Shown here in pieces: positions 43,444-51,722 of a DNA stretch of 64,000 nt. The position numbers and the translations under genes were made by a program. Source of the DNA: Vibrio gelatinilyticus. Its GTDB lineage: Bacteria; Pseudomonadota; Gammaproteobacteria; Enterobacterales; Vibrionaceae. The notes beneath the pieces were generated by a model. The model was not told where the DNA came from and searched no databases. It saw nothing but the letters and a program-made list of their open reading frames with translations. Each line of letters opens with the position of its first letter. The first letter of the stretch is position 1. The stretch covers positions 1 to 64,000 of the forward strand of contig NZ_JAJNNZ010000016.1 of the NCBI RefSeq assembly GCF_022836845.1. Reading direction: 5' to 3'.

Positions 43444-44058
43444 GTGGAACTCTACGATTCTGAAGAACAACAAGTTGAAGCAATAAAAGATTGGTGGAAA
43501 GAAAACGGCAAAGCCGTGATCTTAGGTGCTGTTGTTGGTTTGGGCGGCCTTTTTGGCTGGCGCTATTACCAAGACTCAGTGATCGAAGCTCGTGAAACTG
43601 CTTCTGAACAATACACACAAGCAATTGAAGCAATGGCGACGAAGGGCTTAGAGGCGTCTTCTGAGGTTCAAGCATTTATCAATAGTGATAGTAGTTCAGA
43701 GTACACTGTTCTAGCGGCACTGCAATTGGCCAAAGCTCAAGTTGAAGCCGGTGAATTTGGTCAAGCTCTTGAGCAGCTTCAATGGGCTCAAACTAAAACA
43801 AAAGATCCAGCTTTAACACCGTTAATCACGTTCCGTATCGCCAGACTTATGACTGAGCAAGGCGATATTGAAGCCGCGAACACCGAACTTAGTAAGATTA
43901 GTGATGCAAGTTGGGCGGGGCGCGTTGCTGAAATGCGTGGTGATATCGCATTATCACAAGGCGATAAAGACGCAGCGTATTCAGCGTACAGTGAAGCTCA
44001 ACAGGCGACAGACGCTAGTCAAACCTTACAACTGAAGTTGGATGATCTTGCCAAGTAG
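43444..44058 (+). CDS. yfgM: YfgM, periplasmic chaperone ancillary to SecYEG
   Basis: A 204-residue protein with one membrane helix (about 24-42, VILGAVVGLGGLFGWRYY) and a periplasmic TPR-like helical domain. In E. coli it associates with PpiD and the Sec translocon. The start codon is GTG with AGGACAGGA upstream. It immediately precedes bamB. Confidence 0.93.
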   Translation: MELYDSEEQQVEAIKDWWKENGKAVILGAVVGLGGLFGWRYYQDSVIEARETASEQYTQAIEAMATKGLEASSEVQAFINSDSSSEYTVLAALQLAKAQVEAGEFGQALEQLQWAQTKTKDPALTPLITFRIARLMTEQGDIEAANTELSKISDASWAGRVAEMRGDIALSQGDKDAAYSAYSEAQQATDASQTLQLKLDDLAK

Positions 44059-44070
44059 GAATTGAGTTTA

Positions 44071-45228
44071 ATGAATAAGTTGCTCAAAAAGGTACTTCTA
44101 TCGGCCTCGGTACTTGGTCTTCTAGGCGGTTGTGCTGGTGAAGAAGATACCGTTGTTATGGCACCACTACCAAAAGTAGAAAGTGAGTTTAGCCCAAATA
44201 CCGTTTGGTCATCGTCTATCGGTGATGGTGTTGGCAGTTACTTTTCCAAGCTGACTCCCGCTTACGCTTATGACCAGTTATTTGTCGCAAGTCGAGATGG
44301 GTTAGTGCGAGCATTGGATCCGGAAAACGGTAGCGTTCTTTGGGAAAGCGATGTTAAAGAGTCGCAACCGGCGAGACTCTCCGGTGGTATCGTTGCGGCC
44401 TATCAAAAGTTGTTTATTGGTACCGAAAACGGCACAGTGATCGCTCTTGATGCTAAAACAGGTGAGTTATTGTGGCGTGTCCCCGTTAATGGTGAAGTAT
44501 TGGCTCGCGCTGCTGTAGATGCAAACCTTGTCATGGTGCATACCAGTCAAGGGGTGTTAACAGCGTTAGATCAACGTGACGGCTCAGAGCGATGGGCTAT
44601 CAGTAGCGATGTTCCAAACTTGACACTGCGCGGTGATAGCGCACCGACGGCTGTTTCTGGTGGCGTATTCTGGGGAACCGCTAATGGCCGATTGTCTGCA
44701 GCAATTGTTGAACGCGGCCAACTAATTTGGCAACAACCGATTGGTACGCCAAAAGGCGCAACAGAAATTGATCGTCTTGTTGATGTTGATGCGTCGCCAA
44801 TAATTTTGGGTGGCAATCTGTTTACCGTTGGGTTCAATGGTCAGTTGGTCTCTATTGATTTGAGATCCGGTAAACCTGTCTGGAAGCGTAATTACTCATC
44901 ATCTCAGGATATGACAACTGACAATCGCAGTCTGTTCTTGATCACTGACCAGGATCACCTAGTTGCTGTCGATGCTCGCAGTGGAACGAAGTTGTGGGAA
45001 AATGTACAGTTAGAAAACCGTTTGTTGACGCCACCTGCCATCATCGATGGTTACTTAGTCGTTGGTGATAGCCTTGGCTATTTGCACTGGATTGATCGAA
45101 CGACAGGTAACTTTGTTGCTCAACAAAACATCAGTGAAAGTGGTTTGGCAGTCAACCCTATTTCAATTCCTGGTGGCTATATTCTGGTTTCCCGTGATGG
45201 CGAAATAAAGAAACTCACGCTCAACTAA
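44071..45228 (+). CDS. bamB: BamB, outer-membrane assembly lipoprotein
   Basis: A 385-residue lipoprotein: signal peptide with lipobox LGGC, lipidated at C21. The rest is an eight-bladed propeller with repeated PQQ-like motifs (ALDPENGSVLWESDV, ALDAKTGELLWRVPV, ALDQRDGSERWAI, SIDLRSGKPVWKR). It helps BamA insert barrel proteins in the outer membrane. The frame opens at a TTG (44062), but the ATG at 44071 gives the proper signal peptide and lies 10 bp from AGGA. Confidence 0.95.
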   Translation: MNKLLKKVLLSASVLGLLGGCAGEEDTVVMAPLPKVESEFSPNTVWSSSIGDGVGSYFSKLTPAYAYDQLFVASRDGLVRALDPENGSVLWESDVKESQPARLSGGIVAAYQKLFIGTENGTVIALDAKTGELLWRVPVNGEVLARAAVDANLVMVHTSQGVLTALDQRDGSERWAISSDVPNLTLRGDSAPTAVSGGVFWGTANGRLSAAIVERGQLIWQQPIGTPKGATEIDRLVDVDASPIILGGNLFTVGFNGQLVSIDLRSGKPVWKRNYSSSQDMTTDNRSLFLITDQDHLVAVDARSGTKLWENVQLENRLLTPPAIIDGYLVVGDSLGYLHWIDRTTGNFVAQQNISESGLAVNPISIPGGYILVSRDGEIKKLTLN

Positions 45229-45253
45229 AAAAAGCGTGATATAATTCACATCT

Positions 45254-45290
45254 GGCTCCTGGCTGATTTTCAGTTAGGAGCCGTTTTATT
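45254..45290 (+). terminator. Terminator after bamB
   Basis: A 12-bp stem, GGCTCCTGGCTG (45254-45265) with CAGTTAGGAGCC (45271-45282), including two G-U pairs, is followed by GTTTTATT. der has its own upstream region after this. Confidence 0.85.
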
Positions 45291-45402
45291 GCTGAGAAGC
45301 AAGAGGATCTTGCTCTTTTTGACAAGATGTAGGTTGTAGTTATAGGAAAGATGGTCACTTTTTACCTATAACTACATAGATAGAATAAGTGTAGAGGTTG
45401 TT

Positions 45403-46893
45403 ATGATACCTGTTGTTGCTCTAGTTGGGCGCCCTAATGTTGGTAAGTCGACATTATTTAACCGACTAACCCGTACTCGCGATGCGCTTGTCGCTGACTT
45501 TCCTGGATTAACCCGAGACCGTAAATACGGACAGGCGAAATTAGGGGAGCATGAATTCATTGTTATCGATACTGGTGGTATCGACGGCACTGAAGAAGGC
45601 GTTGAAACAAAAATGGCAGAGCAATCTTTAGCAGCAATTGATGAAGCTGATGTTGTGCTATTTATGGTTGACGGCCGTGCCGGACTAACAGCCTCTGATG
45701 AAGCGATTGCCCAACACTTACGTAAGCTTGAAAAGCCAGCGATGTTGGTCGTAAATAAGATTGATGGTGTCGATGCTGATGCTGCTAGTGCTGAGTTCTG
45801 GCAACTTGGTATGGAAGAAATGTATCAAATTGCAGCGGCTCATGGTCGTGGCGTAAGTGCATTGATTGATCTGGCTTTAAATCCATTTGCCGAGAAATTG
45901 ATTGAAGAGAATCAAGGAGAAATCGAAGATCTCACTCAGCTGGTGGACGAAGAAGAAGAAAAGCTTGAGTACAGCGAAGAAGAAGCAGAACAGGAATTCA
46001 AACGCCTGCAGGACCAACCGATTAAACTGGCGATTATTGGTCGTCCAAACGTTGGTAAATCAACTCTAACCAACCGTATTCTGGGTGAAGAGCGTGTGGT
46101 GGTCTTTGATATGCCAGGAACTACTCGCGATTCTATTTACATCCCAATGGAAAGAGATGAAAGGGAATACGTGTTGATCGATACCGCTGGTGTTCGACGT
46201 CGTCGACGCATCAATGAAACCGTCGAAAAGTTTTCTGTTGTTAAGACACTTAAAGCGATTGAAGACGCGAACGTTGTACTATTAGTCATCGACGCGCGCG
46301 AAAATATTTCAGATCAAGATCTGAGCTTATTGGGCTTCGCTCTGAACTCCGGACGCTCTATTGTGATCGCTGTGAACAAGTGGGACGGCCTTGACAATGA
46401 CGTGAAAGAGCACGTTAAAAAGGAGCTGGATAGACGTTTAGGTTTCGTGGACTTCGCTCGTTTACACTTTATTTCAGCACTTCACGGTACAGGTGTAGGT
46501 CATCTCTTTGAATCTGTTCAAGAAGCGTATAAATCAGCAACGACTCGTGTTGGAACGTCAGTATTAACGCGTATTATGAAGATGGCGACAGACGATCACC
46601 AGCCGCCGCTGGTTCGTGGACGCCGCGTGAAACTGAAATACGCTCACGCAGGTGGTTATAACCCACCAATTGTTGTTATTCACGGTAACCAGGTCAACGA
46701 ATTGCCGGACTCATATAAACGCTATTTGATGAACTACTTCCGTCGCTCGTTGGAGATCATGGGTACACCAATTCGTATTCAGTTCCAGAGCAGTGCTAAT
46801 CCGTTTGAAGGTAAAGGCACTAAGCTTACCATTTCACAAGAGCGCAAACGCAAGCGCCTTGTTGGAATGATGAAAGGTCGCTCGAAAAAGTAA
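45403..46893 (+). CDS. der: Der (EngA), ribosome-assembly GTPase
   Basis: A 496-residue protein with two tandem GTPase domains, each with GRPNVGKST (residues 8-16 and about 211-219), NKxD motifs (VVNKIDG, AVNKWDG) and an acidic linker (about 160-205, EEEEKLEYSEEEAEQE). The C-terminal KH-like domain ends in a basic tail. It is needed for 50S subunit maturation. Confidence 0.97.
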   Translation: MIPVVALVGRPNVGKSTLFNRLTRTRDALVADFPGLTRDRKYGQAKLGEHEFIVIDTGGIDGTEEGVETKMAEQSLAAIDEADVVLFMVDGRAGLTASDEAIAQHLRKLEKPAMLVVNKIDGVDADAASAEFWQLGMEEMYQIAAAHGRGVSALIDLALNPFAEKLIEENQGEIEDLTQLVDEEEEKLEYSEEEAEQEFKRLQDQPIKLAIIGRPNVGKSTLTNRILGEERVVVFDMPGTTRDSIYIPMERDEREYVLIDTAGVRRRRRINETVEKFSVVKTLKAIEDANVVLLVIDARENISDQDLSLLGFALNSGRSIVIAVNKWDGLDNDVKEHVKKELDRRLGFVDFARLHFISALHGTGVGHLFESVQEAYKSATTRVGTSVLTRIMKMATDDHQPPLVRGRRVKLKYAHAGGYNPPIVVIHGNQVNELPDSYKRYLMNYFRRSLEIMGTPIRIQFQSSANPFEGKGTKLTISQERKRKRLVGMMKGRSKK

Positions 46894-46904
46894 CCGTATA
46901 GAAA

Positions 46905-46935
46905 GGCCCTCAGCTTCGCTGGGGGCTTTTTTTTT
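46905..46935 (+). terminator. Terminator after der
   Basis: GCCCTCAGC (46906-46914) pairs with GCTGGGGGC (46918-46926) over TTC (one G-U pair), followed by nine T residues. Confidence 0.93.
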
Positions 46936-46992
46936 CGGGCTAAAACCCCGTTTACTAAAGATAACCAAGACAAAATCAAGTAGGAGAGTTTT

Positions 46993-47868
46993 GTGTATAC
47001 AGCCACCAAGGTTTATTTCTGTCATCAAACTTGGGAAATGGATAGCGAAATCCAACTTATTGATCGTAACAATGACTATTTAGATATAGTCACTAAAGAA
47101 ACCCCTTTTCATCCCGTTAGTCATATATGGCCAGACCACCCTGCTGATAGCGGTATCCTGAGAATTCATCAAGATGAACTAAAGGTTATAGATTGCCAAG
47201 TTGGTGCCATAGAGTTATCTACAGGATCCTTATATGTTGGCCAAAATATACCAGTGAAGCGCAATACTGAGGGGTGGTGTTTTGTTGTGGTTCATCGTCT
47301 GCAAGCGTGCGCTGTGTCATTGAAAGTTGGCGAGCGAGTCAGGTTGTGTGTCGACCAACAGCGGCAGCATGGCTTTAGCCTCGGTCACAGTGCTGGGCAC
47401 ATTGCATCTTTGGCACTCAATCAGGTTCTAGCCGAGGGCTATTGGCGTAAAGTGCCAGACAGAGTCGATGGGCTTGGCCATTATGACTTCAATCGCTATG
47501 CACAGCAGAGAAGCGTGGTTTCGACCAATAAATGTTGGGATCATTACCGGCTTGGTAAAACACTTAAAAAACGTGGTCTAAATACAAAAGAGGTCATAAC
47601 AGATCTCAAGCAGATTGAGTCACAGGTTAATGCCCTTGTAGATCGTTGGTTATCAAAAAGTGCCTCAATCCAAATGCGATTAGAAGGTGATGAATTAACG
47701 GACTCCAGGTTTTGGGAGTGCACGATAGGTGATGTGTTAGTTTCAATGCCATGTGGAGGAACTCATATTACCGATCTTACTCATTTGCATCCCACACGTA
47801 TTGAACTGCAACTCATAGATGATAGTAATGTTGAGATGCACACGTATGCAATCCGCAAACCTCAATAA
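46993..47868 (+). CDS. AlaX-like tRNA editing domain protein
   Basis: A 291-residue protein resembling the editing and C-terminal part of alanyl-tRNA synthetase without the aminoacylation domain. Zinc-ligand motifs are H132-x3-H136 (GHSAGHIAS) and C254-x3-H258 (PCGGTHIT), at the spacing of AlaX proteins that hydrolyse mischarged Ser-tRNA-Ala. The first His motif is HSAGH rather than the common HTALH, so specificity may differ. It starts at GTG with an AGGAG site. A stand-alone gene between der and a diguanylate cyclase. The family call is good; the substrate is an inference. Confidence 0.75.
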   Translation: MYTATKVYFCHQTWEMDSEIQLIDRNNDYLDIVTKETPFHPVSHIWPDHPADSGILRIHQDELKVIDCQVGAIELSTGSLYVGQNIPVKRNTEGWCFVVVHRLQACAVSLKVGERVRLCVDQQRQHGFSLGHSAGHIASLALNQVLAEGYWRKVPDRVDGLGHYDFNRYAQQRSVVSTNKCWDHYRLGKTLKKRGLNTKEVITDLKQIESQVNALVDRWLSKSASIQMRLEGDELTDSRFWECTIGDVLVSMPCGGTHITDLTHLHPTRIELQLIDDSNVEMHTYAIRKPQ

Positions 47869-48210
47869 AGATCTTTTTACTAAATATTGAAAAGTGCCAT
47901 TTCCAAATCATTAGTTAGAATTTTATCCCACATAAAATGCAAATGCAGAACATGTAACTTATGCTTTCGGTGTGTGGTTATATAAATGTTCTTAATTAGG
48001 CAGATCGCTGATCATGGTGGACAAAGCACTTGATCAGCGAATGATCCTTATTCATCCCTATTATCCATCAAAATACCGTATCATTTCGCGCAGAACTTAT
48101 TGTCTATTTTATAGATAAATACGTATGAGGCTACATTTTACCGAACGGTGTGTTAATATTTGCGCAAGCTTGGTGACAAAATACAAATTATGGAATGAAG
48201 TGGTAGGGTT
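47869..48210. other. Non-coding region with a 10-bp inverted repeat
   Basis: No gene is seen. TCGCTGATCA (48005-48014) is repeated inverted as TGATCAGCGA (48031-48040), separated by 16 bp, without a T tract. It could be a regulator site or hairpin upstream of the diguanylate cyclase gene. Confidence 0.45.
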
Positions 48211-49248
48211 ATGAGCAAAGAATTGCTGCTAGAAGCGCATAAAAGTATCAATACGCTATTACGGGATCTCGCTCTTGGACTGCCTAAGAATGAGCTCGAC
48301 AATAAGATCATTTTACTGAGCGAGCGCTTATTTAGTAAACGTATAGCATCGATCATATATTTGGATCCACTCAAAAGAACACTGCATAGCTCTTGTGCGC
48401 CCAATTTACCGTCATTTTACACGCAAGCAATCAATGGCATAGAAATCGGCCCTAATGTTGGAGCGTGCGGCGCCGCCGCCTATCATAAAAAAACAATCAT
48501 TACCGAGAATATTGCCCAGCATGACAACTGGCGCTCATTTGCAGCTCTTACGCAAAAGGCGAATCTAAATGCATGCTGGTCAGTGCCTATCATCTCAGTC
48601 GACAATCAAGTGCTAGGCACGCTAGCGATTTACAGTGAAGAAGCCGACGCTCCTTCAGACGTAGAACTCGAACTTTTGGAGTCTCTCGCTTCTGTCTATT
48701 CGGTCGCTATTGAAAAGTATCGACTTGAAGAAAAGCTGCACTTTCAAGCGCAATATGATTCTTTGACCCATTGTCTAAATCGACGAGCTCTGCTAGAGAA
48801 AGTCAGTGAAAGTAACTGCTTTAAAGGTAATAGGCTTGGTTGTTTCTTTGTGGATATCGACAGGTTCAAACAAGTTAATGATAAGTATGGTCACCAGTTC
48901 GGCGATAAAGTGCTGAAAAAAGTCGCGAGCACACTCAAGTCTTTATTGCCTGAAGACGCGATCCTTGGCCGCTATGGGGGAGATGAATTTTTGGCTTTTT
49001 ACTGCTTTCCCAATGAAGTAAAAGCCCTAGCGTTCTTTAATACTCTCAGACAAGAACTCAACCAGCCACTCGTACTAGAACAGAGCAATATTGACGTGAG
49101 CGTCGGCTTTGCAATTAAGACTTGTTGCAGTGATCTAAGCATTGACCACCTTATTCGTCTAGCAGACGTTGATATGTATAAAAAGAAAAAACAGAACCAA
49201 CTTAAGAGCTGTTTGAATCTGGATCAAGATTCTTCTACTGTGACCTAA
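48211..49248 (+). CDS. GAF-GGDEF diguanylate cyclase
   Basis: A 345-residue cytoplasmic protein. A GAF domain (about 15-170; GPNVGACGAAAYHKK, ITENIAQHDNWRSF) precedes a GGDEF domain (about 185-335) with the intact active site RYGGDEF (256-260) and metal aspartates in VDIDRFKQVND. It should make cyclic di-GMP from GTP. The residues 5 before GGDEF (about 247-250, PEDA) do not form the RxxD inhibitory site, so feedback inhibition is probably absent. The signal bound by the GAF domain is unknown. Confidence 0.9.
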   Translation: MSKELLLEAHKSINTLLRDLALGLPKNELDNKIILLSERLFSKRIASIIYLDPLKRTLHSSCAPNLPSFYTQAINGIEIGPNVGACGAAAYHKKTIITENIAQHDNWRSFAALTQKANLNACWSVPIISVDNQVLGTLAIYSEEADAPSDVELELLESLASVYSVAIEKYRLEEKLHFQAQYDSLTHCLNRRALLEKVSESNCFKGNRLGCFFVDIDRFKQVNDKYGHQFGDKVLKKVASTLKSLLPEDAILGRYGGDEFLAFYCFPNEVKALAFFNTLRQELNQPLVLEQSNIDVSVGFAIKTCCSDLSIDHLIRLADVDMYKKKKQNQLKSCLNLDQDSSTVT

Positions 49249-49288
49249 GTTATACTTGAAATCTAACTAAACTGCTTAGGGTAGAATT

Positions 49289-49534
49289 ATGATCAATAGT
49301 TCCAATTGTTGTCCAACATGCCACTCGGAATTAGAGTGGCGCGGTGAGTACTTTTGCACTCACTGTGATGCTGCTTTTAGTAAACAGGCTCATTGTCCAG
49401 ATTGTGAAGCACTGTTAGAAAAACTACAGGCGTGTGGTTCCGCAAGCTACTTTTGTCATACATGCAATGAGCTTAAATCCAAGTCGCGAGTAGTTATCTC
49501 TTTTCAATCAGCCCAGGATAAAAACGCGAACTAG
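49289..49534 (+). CDS. yfgJ: YfgJ-like zinc-ribbon protein
   Basis: An 81-residue protein with four CxxC-type knuckles (CPTCHSE, CTHCDAA, CPDCEAL, CHTCNEL), which make two zinc ribbons. It sits between der and xseA as E. coli yfgJ does. No biochemical role is known to me. Confidence 0.85.
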   Translation: MINSSNCCPTCHSELEWRGEYFCTHCDAAFSKQAHCPDCEALLEKLQACGSASYFCHTCNELKSKSRVVISFQSAQDKNAN

Positions 49535-49538
49535 CGGT

Positions 49539-50609
49539 TCACATTGTCCAGTTCGCGTGACGCTTTAGAAAACCGACTACCACTAACCACAACACGAACA
49601 TCAACCCAATGCTGCCACCGCTGGCAGTGCTTGTCTCCACTGTATCAATATTGTCGGTGCACGGTTTTATTTCGTCGCTGTTCCAGTTCAAAATAATGCT
49701 TTTTACACACAGGCCAGATTCACTGTAGTCTCCCCATGTCCCATCGGGTACGAACAGTGAAGCACCTTCCGCTTTATTGTTTAGCGCCCAGTTGGCATGA
49801 CTGATATTGTTCTCTTTTAGCAGGTTCATCCAACGATAGGTTTGTTGTACGTCTACAGCGCCATCACCATTTGCATTGACCGTCCCCCATTCCGTTGCAA
49901 ATAGAGCAATGCCGTTGTTTAGAGCAATATTGACTTTATCAATCAAATAATCACCATGTGTACCTGCGTAAAAATGGATGCTGTACGCAATATTCTCACG
50001 CTCAATGGGGGCGTATGAAGCAACGTCGACATCTTGAGACCAATTTGGTGAACCCACGATGATCAAGTTATCGGGATCAATGGCTCGGATGGTGTCGATC
50101 AACGTTATCGCATAAGGCTTAATATCTTTGTTCCAACTGATCTGCAGTGGCTCATTGAATAGCTCGTAAATGATATTGTCGTGGTGACCATATCGTGTCG
50201 CAATATCACTAAAAAAAGCACTCGCGCTCGCGATGTCGTGGTGCGCTTCGTGGCTGTGAAAGTCGACGATGACGTACATATCTTCTTCGATTGCAGCCTC
50301 GATGACTGTTTCTAGGCGAGACATGTTGCCATTCCAGTCATCTTGCAGACCACCTTGCTGTCCGTGACCAATCGCCGCTCGAATGAGTGTCGCGCCCAGC
50401 TCCACTTTTGCTAGATTGACATCTTTGGCTGTATAAAAATCTTCTCCGCCCCACCCAGTATTACTCCAGAACAGACTGACTCCAGCAAAACTCTGGTTTT
50501 TACCACCTGCCATGATCTGCCCATTCTCGACGGTGAGAGGTTCAACCGCAACAGCAGGCAGTGACAGGCACAATGCCAATAAGGCAGTGAAAAAATTGTA
50601 ATTACGCAT
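49539..50609 (-). CDS. GH5 endoglucanase with GlyGly-CTERM surface anchor
   Basis: About 356 residues. Signal peptide MRNYNFFTALLALCLSLPAVA; the catalytic domain (about 25-315) has the GH5 acid/base E153 in YELFNEP and nucleophile E240 in LFATEWG. The C terminus carries SGGSIGLMFVLWLVVVGF followed by basic residues (KRH), the GlyGly-CTERM sorting signal cut by rhombosortase on type II secretion substrates in Vibrio. The enzyme is expected at the cell surface, cleaving beta-1,4 glucans. An upstream in-frame start at 50672 lengthens the N terminus, but the signal peptide is best from the ATG at 50609. Downstream of the GH16 gene in an operon. Confidence 0.88.
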   Translation of the reverse strand: MRNYNFFTALLALCLSLPAVAVEPLTVENGQIMAGGKNQSFAGVSLFWSNTGWGGEDFYTAKDVNLAKVELGATLIRAAIGHGQQGGLQDDWNGNMSRLETVIEAAIEEDMYVIVDFHSHEAHHDIASASAFFSDIATRYGHHDNIIYELFNEPLQISWNKDIKPYAITLIDTIRAIDPDNLIIVGSPNWSQDVDVASYAPIERENIAYSIHFYAGTHGDYLIDKVNIALNNGIALFATEWGTVNANGDGAVDVQQTYRWMNLLKENNISHANWALNNKAEGASLFVPDGTWGDYSESGLCVKSIILNWNSDEIKPCTDNIDTVETSTASGGSIGLMFVLWLVVVGFLKRHANWTM

Positions 50610-50689
50610 AGTCGTATTTCGCTTTTTTTGGATCATGAATAGCCAAGCGGCTTTGATAAAATCAGCCGCCATTAATGCTAGACCGAGGG

Positions 50690-51496
50690 CTATTTGATAG
50701 AAGGGATGCCAGGCTCTTTTGCGGTAATCCCCAATATCAATTGACCATCACTGACGGCAACGTTACTTGGTGAAAAGGTGACTAGGTTACTGTCAAAGCC
50801 CCAGTCTCCCTTGCCCCAGCGAGATTGGTCAAAAGTGTCAAAGTCATCTCGCCACGCGAGTGTAAATTCGCCGTCCTGGTATGGATAATATTCGATCCAG
50901 TCTACGACTTGGTAAAGAGGGAGACTATTAATATCAAATGGGCCTACCCAACCAATAGCTTCCGAAATCCAGACGTTCATGCGGTAACTTTGTGGAGAAT
51001 CACGCATATCGATGACTTGTTGAGAGTGACTAGAAAGCTCTTCATGAATGGTCACGCCATTGACTTGCCAGGATATTTCGTTCGGTGTCCAGATCAGAGT
51101 AAACTCATTGAATTCATCTAGGTTGGTGACAGTATGGGTGTTTTCTGAGTGGATACGCTTTGCTTGACTGCCTGTGATCAAATTAGTCTGTAGCAGATCG
51201 CGATGCTTGCCGATAGCCTCGATGTCAATCTCACGCCATGGGATCCCCCCCTGCCAGGATTCATTGTCGTAGGTAAAAAATGACGAAACAACCCCGGGAC
51301 TGGAGATCATTTTCATGCGGATGATGAACTTGCCGAAGAGTACTTTTTCGTGACTAAATACTTCTGCACCATACAGAGCAACATCTGTTTTATTGAGTTG
51401 ACTGCCCTGTGACAATGTATCTTGATTAACGACAGAGTGTTCACTCGAACAGGAGGTTGCCAGTATGGCAAGCATGACCGGAGTTAACTTTTTCAT
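50690..51496 (-). CDS. Circularly permuted GH16 lichenase, putative lipoprotein
   Basis: A 268-residue secreted glucanase. The N terminus MKKLTPVMLAILATSC is a lipoprotein-like signal (C16; -3 position is Ala, so slightly atypical). The GH16 active site E89-I-D91-I-E93 is intact (PWREIDIEAIGK). The segment normally found at the N terminus of GH16 lichenases (DDFDTFDQSRWGKGDWGF) lies at residues 217-234, near the C terminus, while the protein starts with the segment that usually follows it (GKFIIRMKM...VVSSFFTY). This is the domain order of the Fibrobacter succinogenes 1,3-1,4-beta-glucanase, a known natural circular permutant. Likely substrate: mixed-linkage beta-glucan. First gene of a two-gene operon with the GH5. 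Confidence 0.87.
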   Translation of the reverse strand: MKKLTPVMLAILATSCSSEHSVVNQDTLSQGSQLNKTDVALYGAEVFSHEKVLFGKFIIRMKMISSPGVVSSFFTYDNESWQGGIPWREIDIEAIGKHRDLLQTNLITGSQAKRIHSENTHTVTNLDEFNEFTLIWTPNEISWQVNGVTIHEELSSHSQQVIDMRDSPQSYRMNVWISEAIGWVGPFDINSLPLYQVVDWIEYYPYQDGEFTLAWRDDFDTFDQSRWGKGDWGFDSNLVTFSPSNVAVSDGQLILGITAKEPGIPSIK

Positions 51497-51722
51497 AAAG
51501 TCCCTTTCCTTGAGAAATGTATAGATTGTTTTTTATACGTTCTAGGAAACGAGGTAGAGATTCAATAGTGATAACAGTGCTTTATGCTGAATATGCAAGC
51601 GACACAGAATTATCTTTAACAGTGATGAAACTATTCATGGAATCATACAAGTGTCGATTTTAGTGCCAGGAGTGAGGCGTTGTGAGAGTAAAATCGCGGA
51701 TTTACCACCGTCGCCTGATCAG

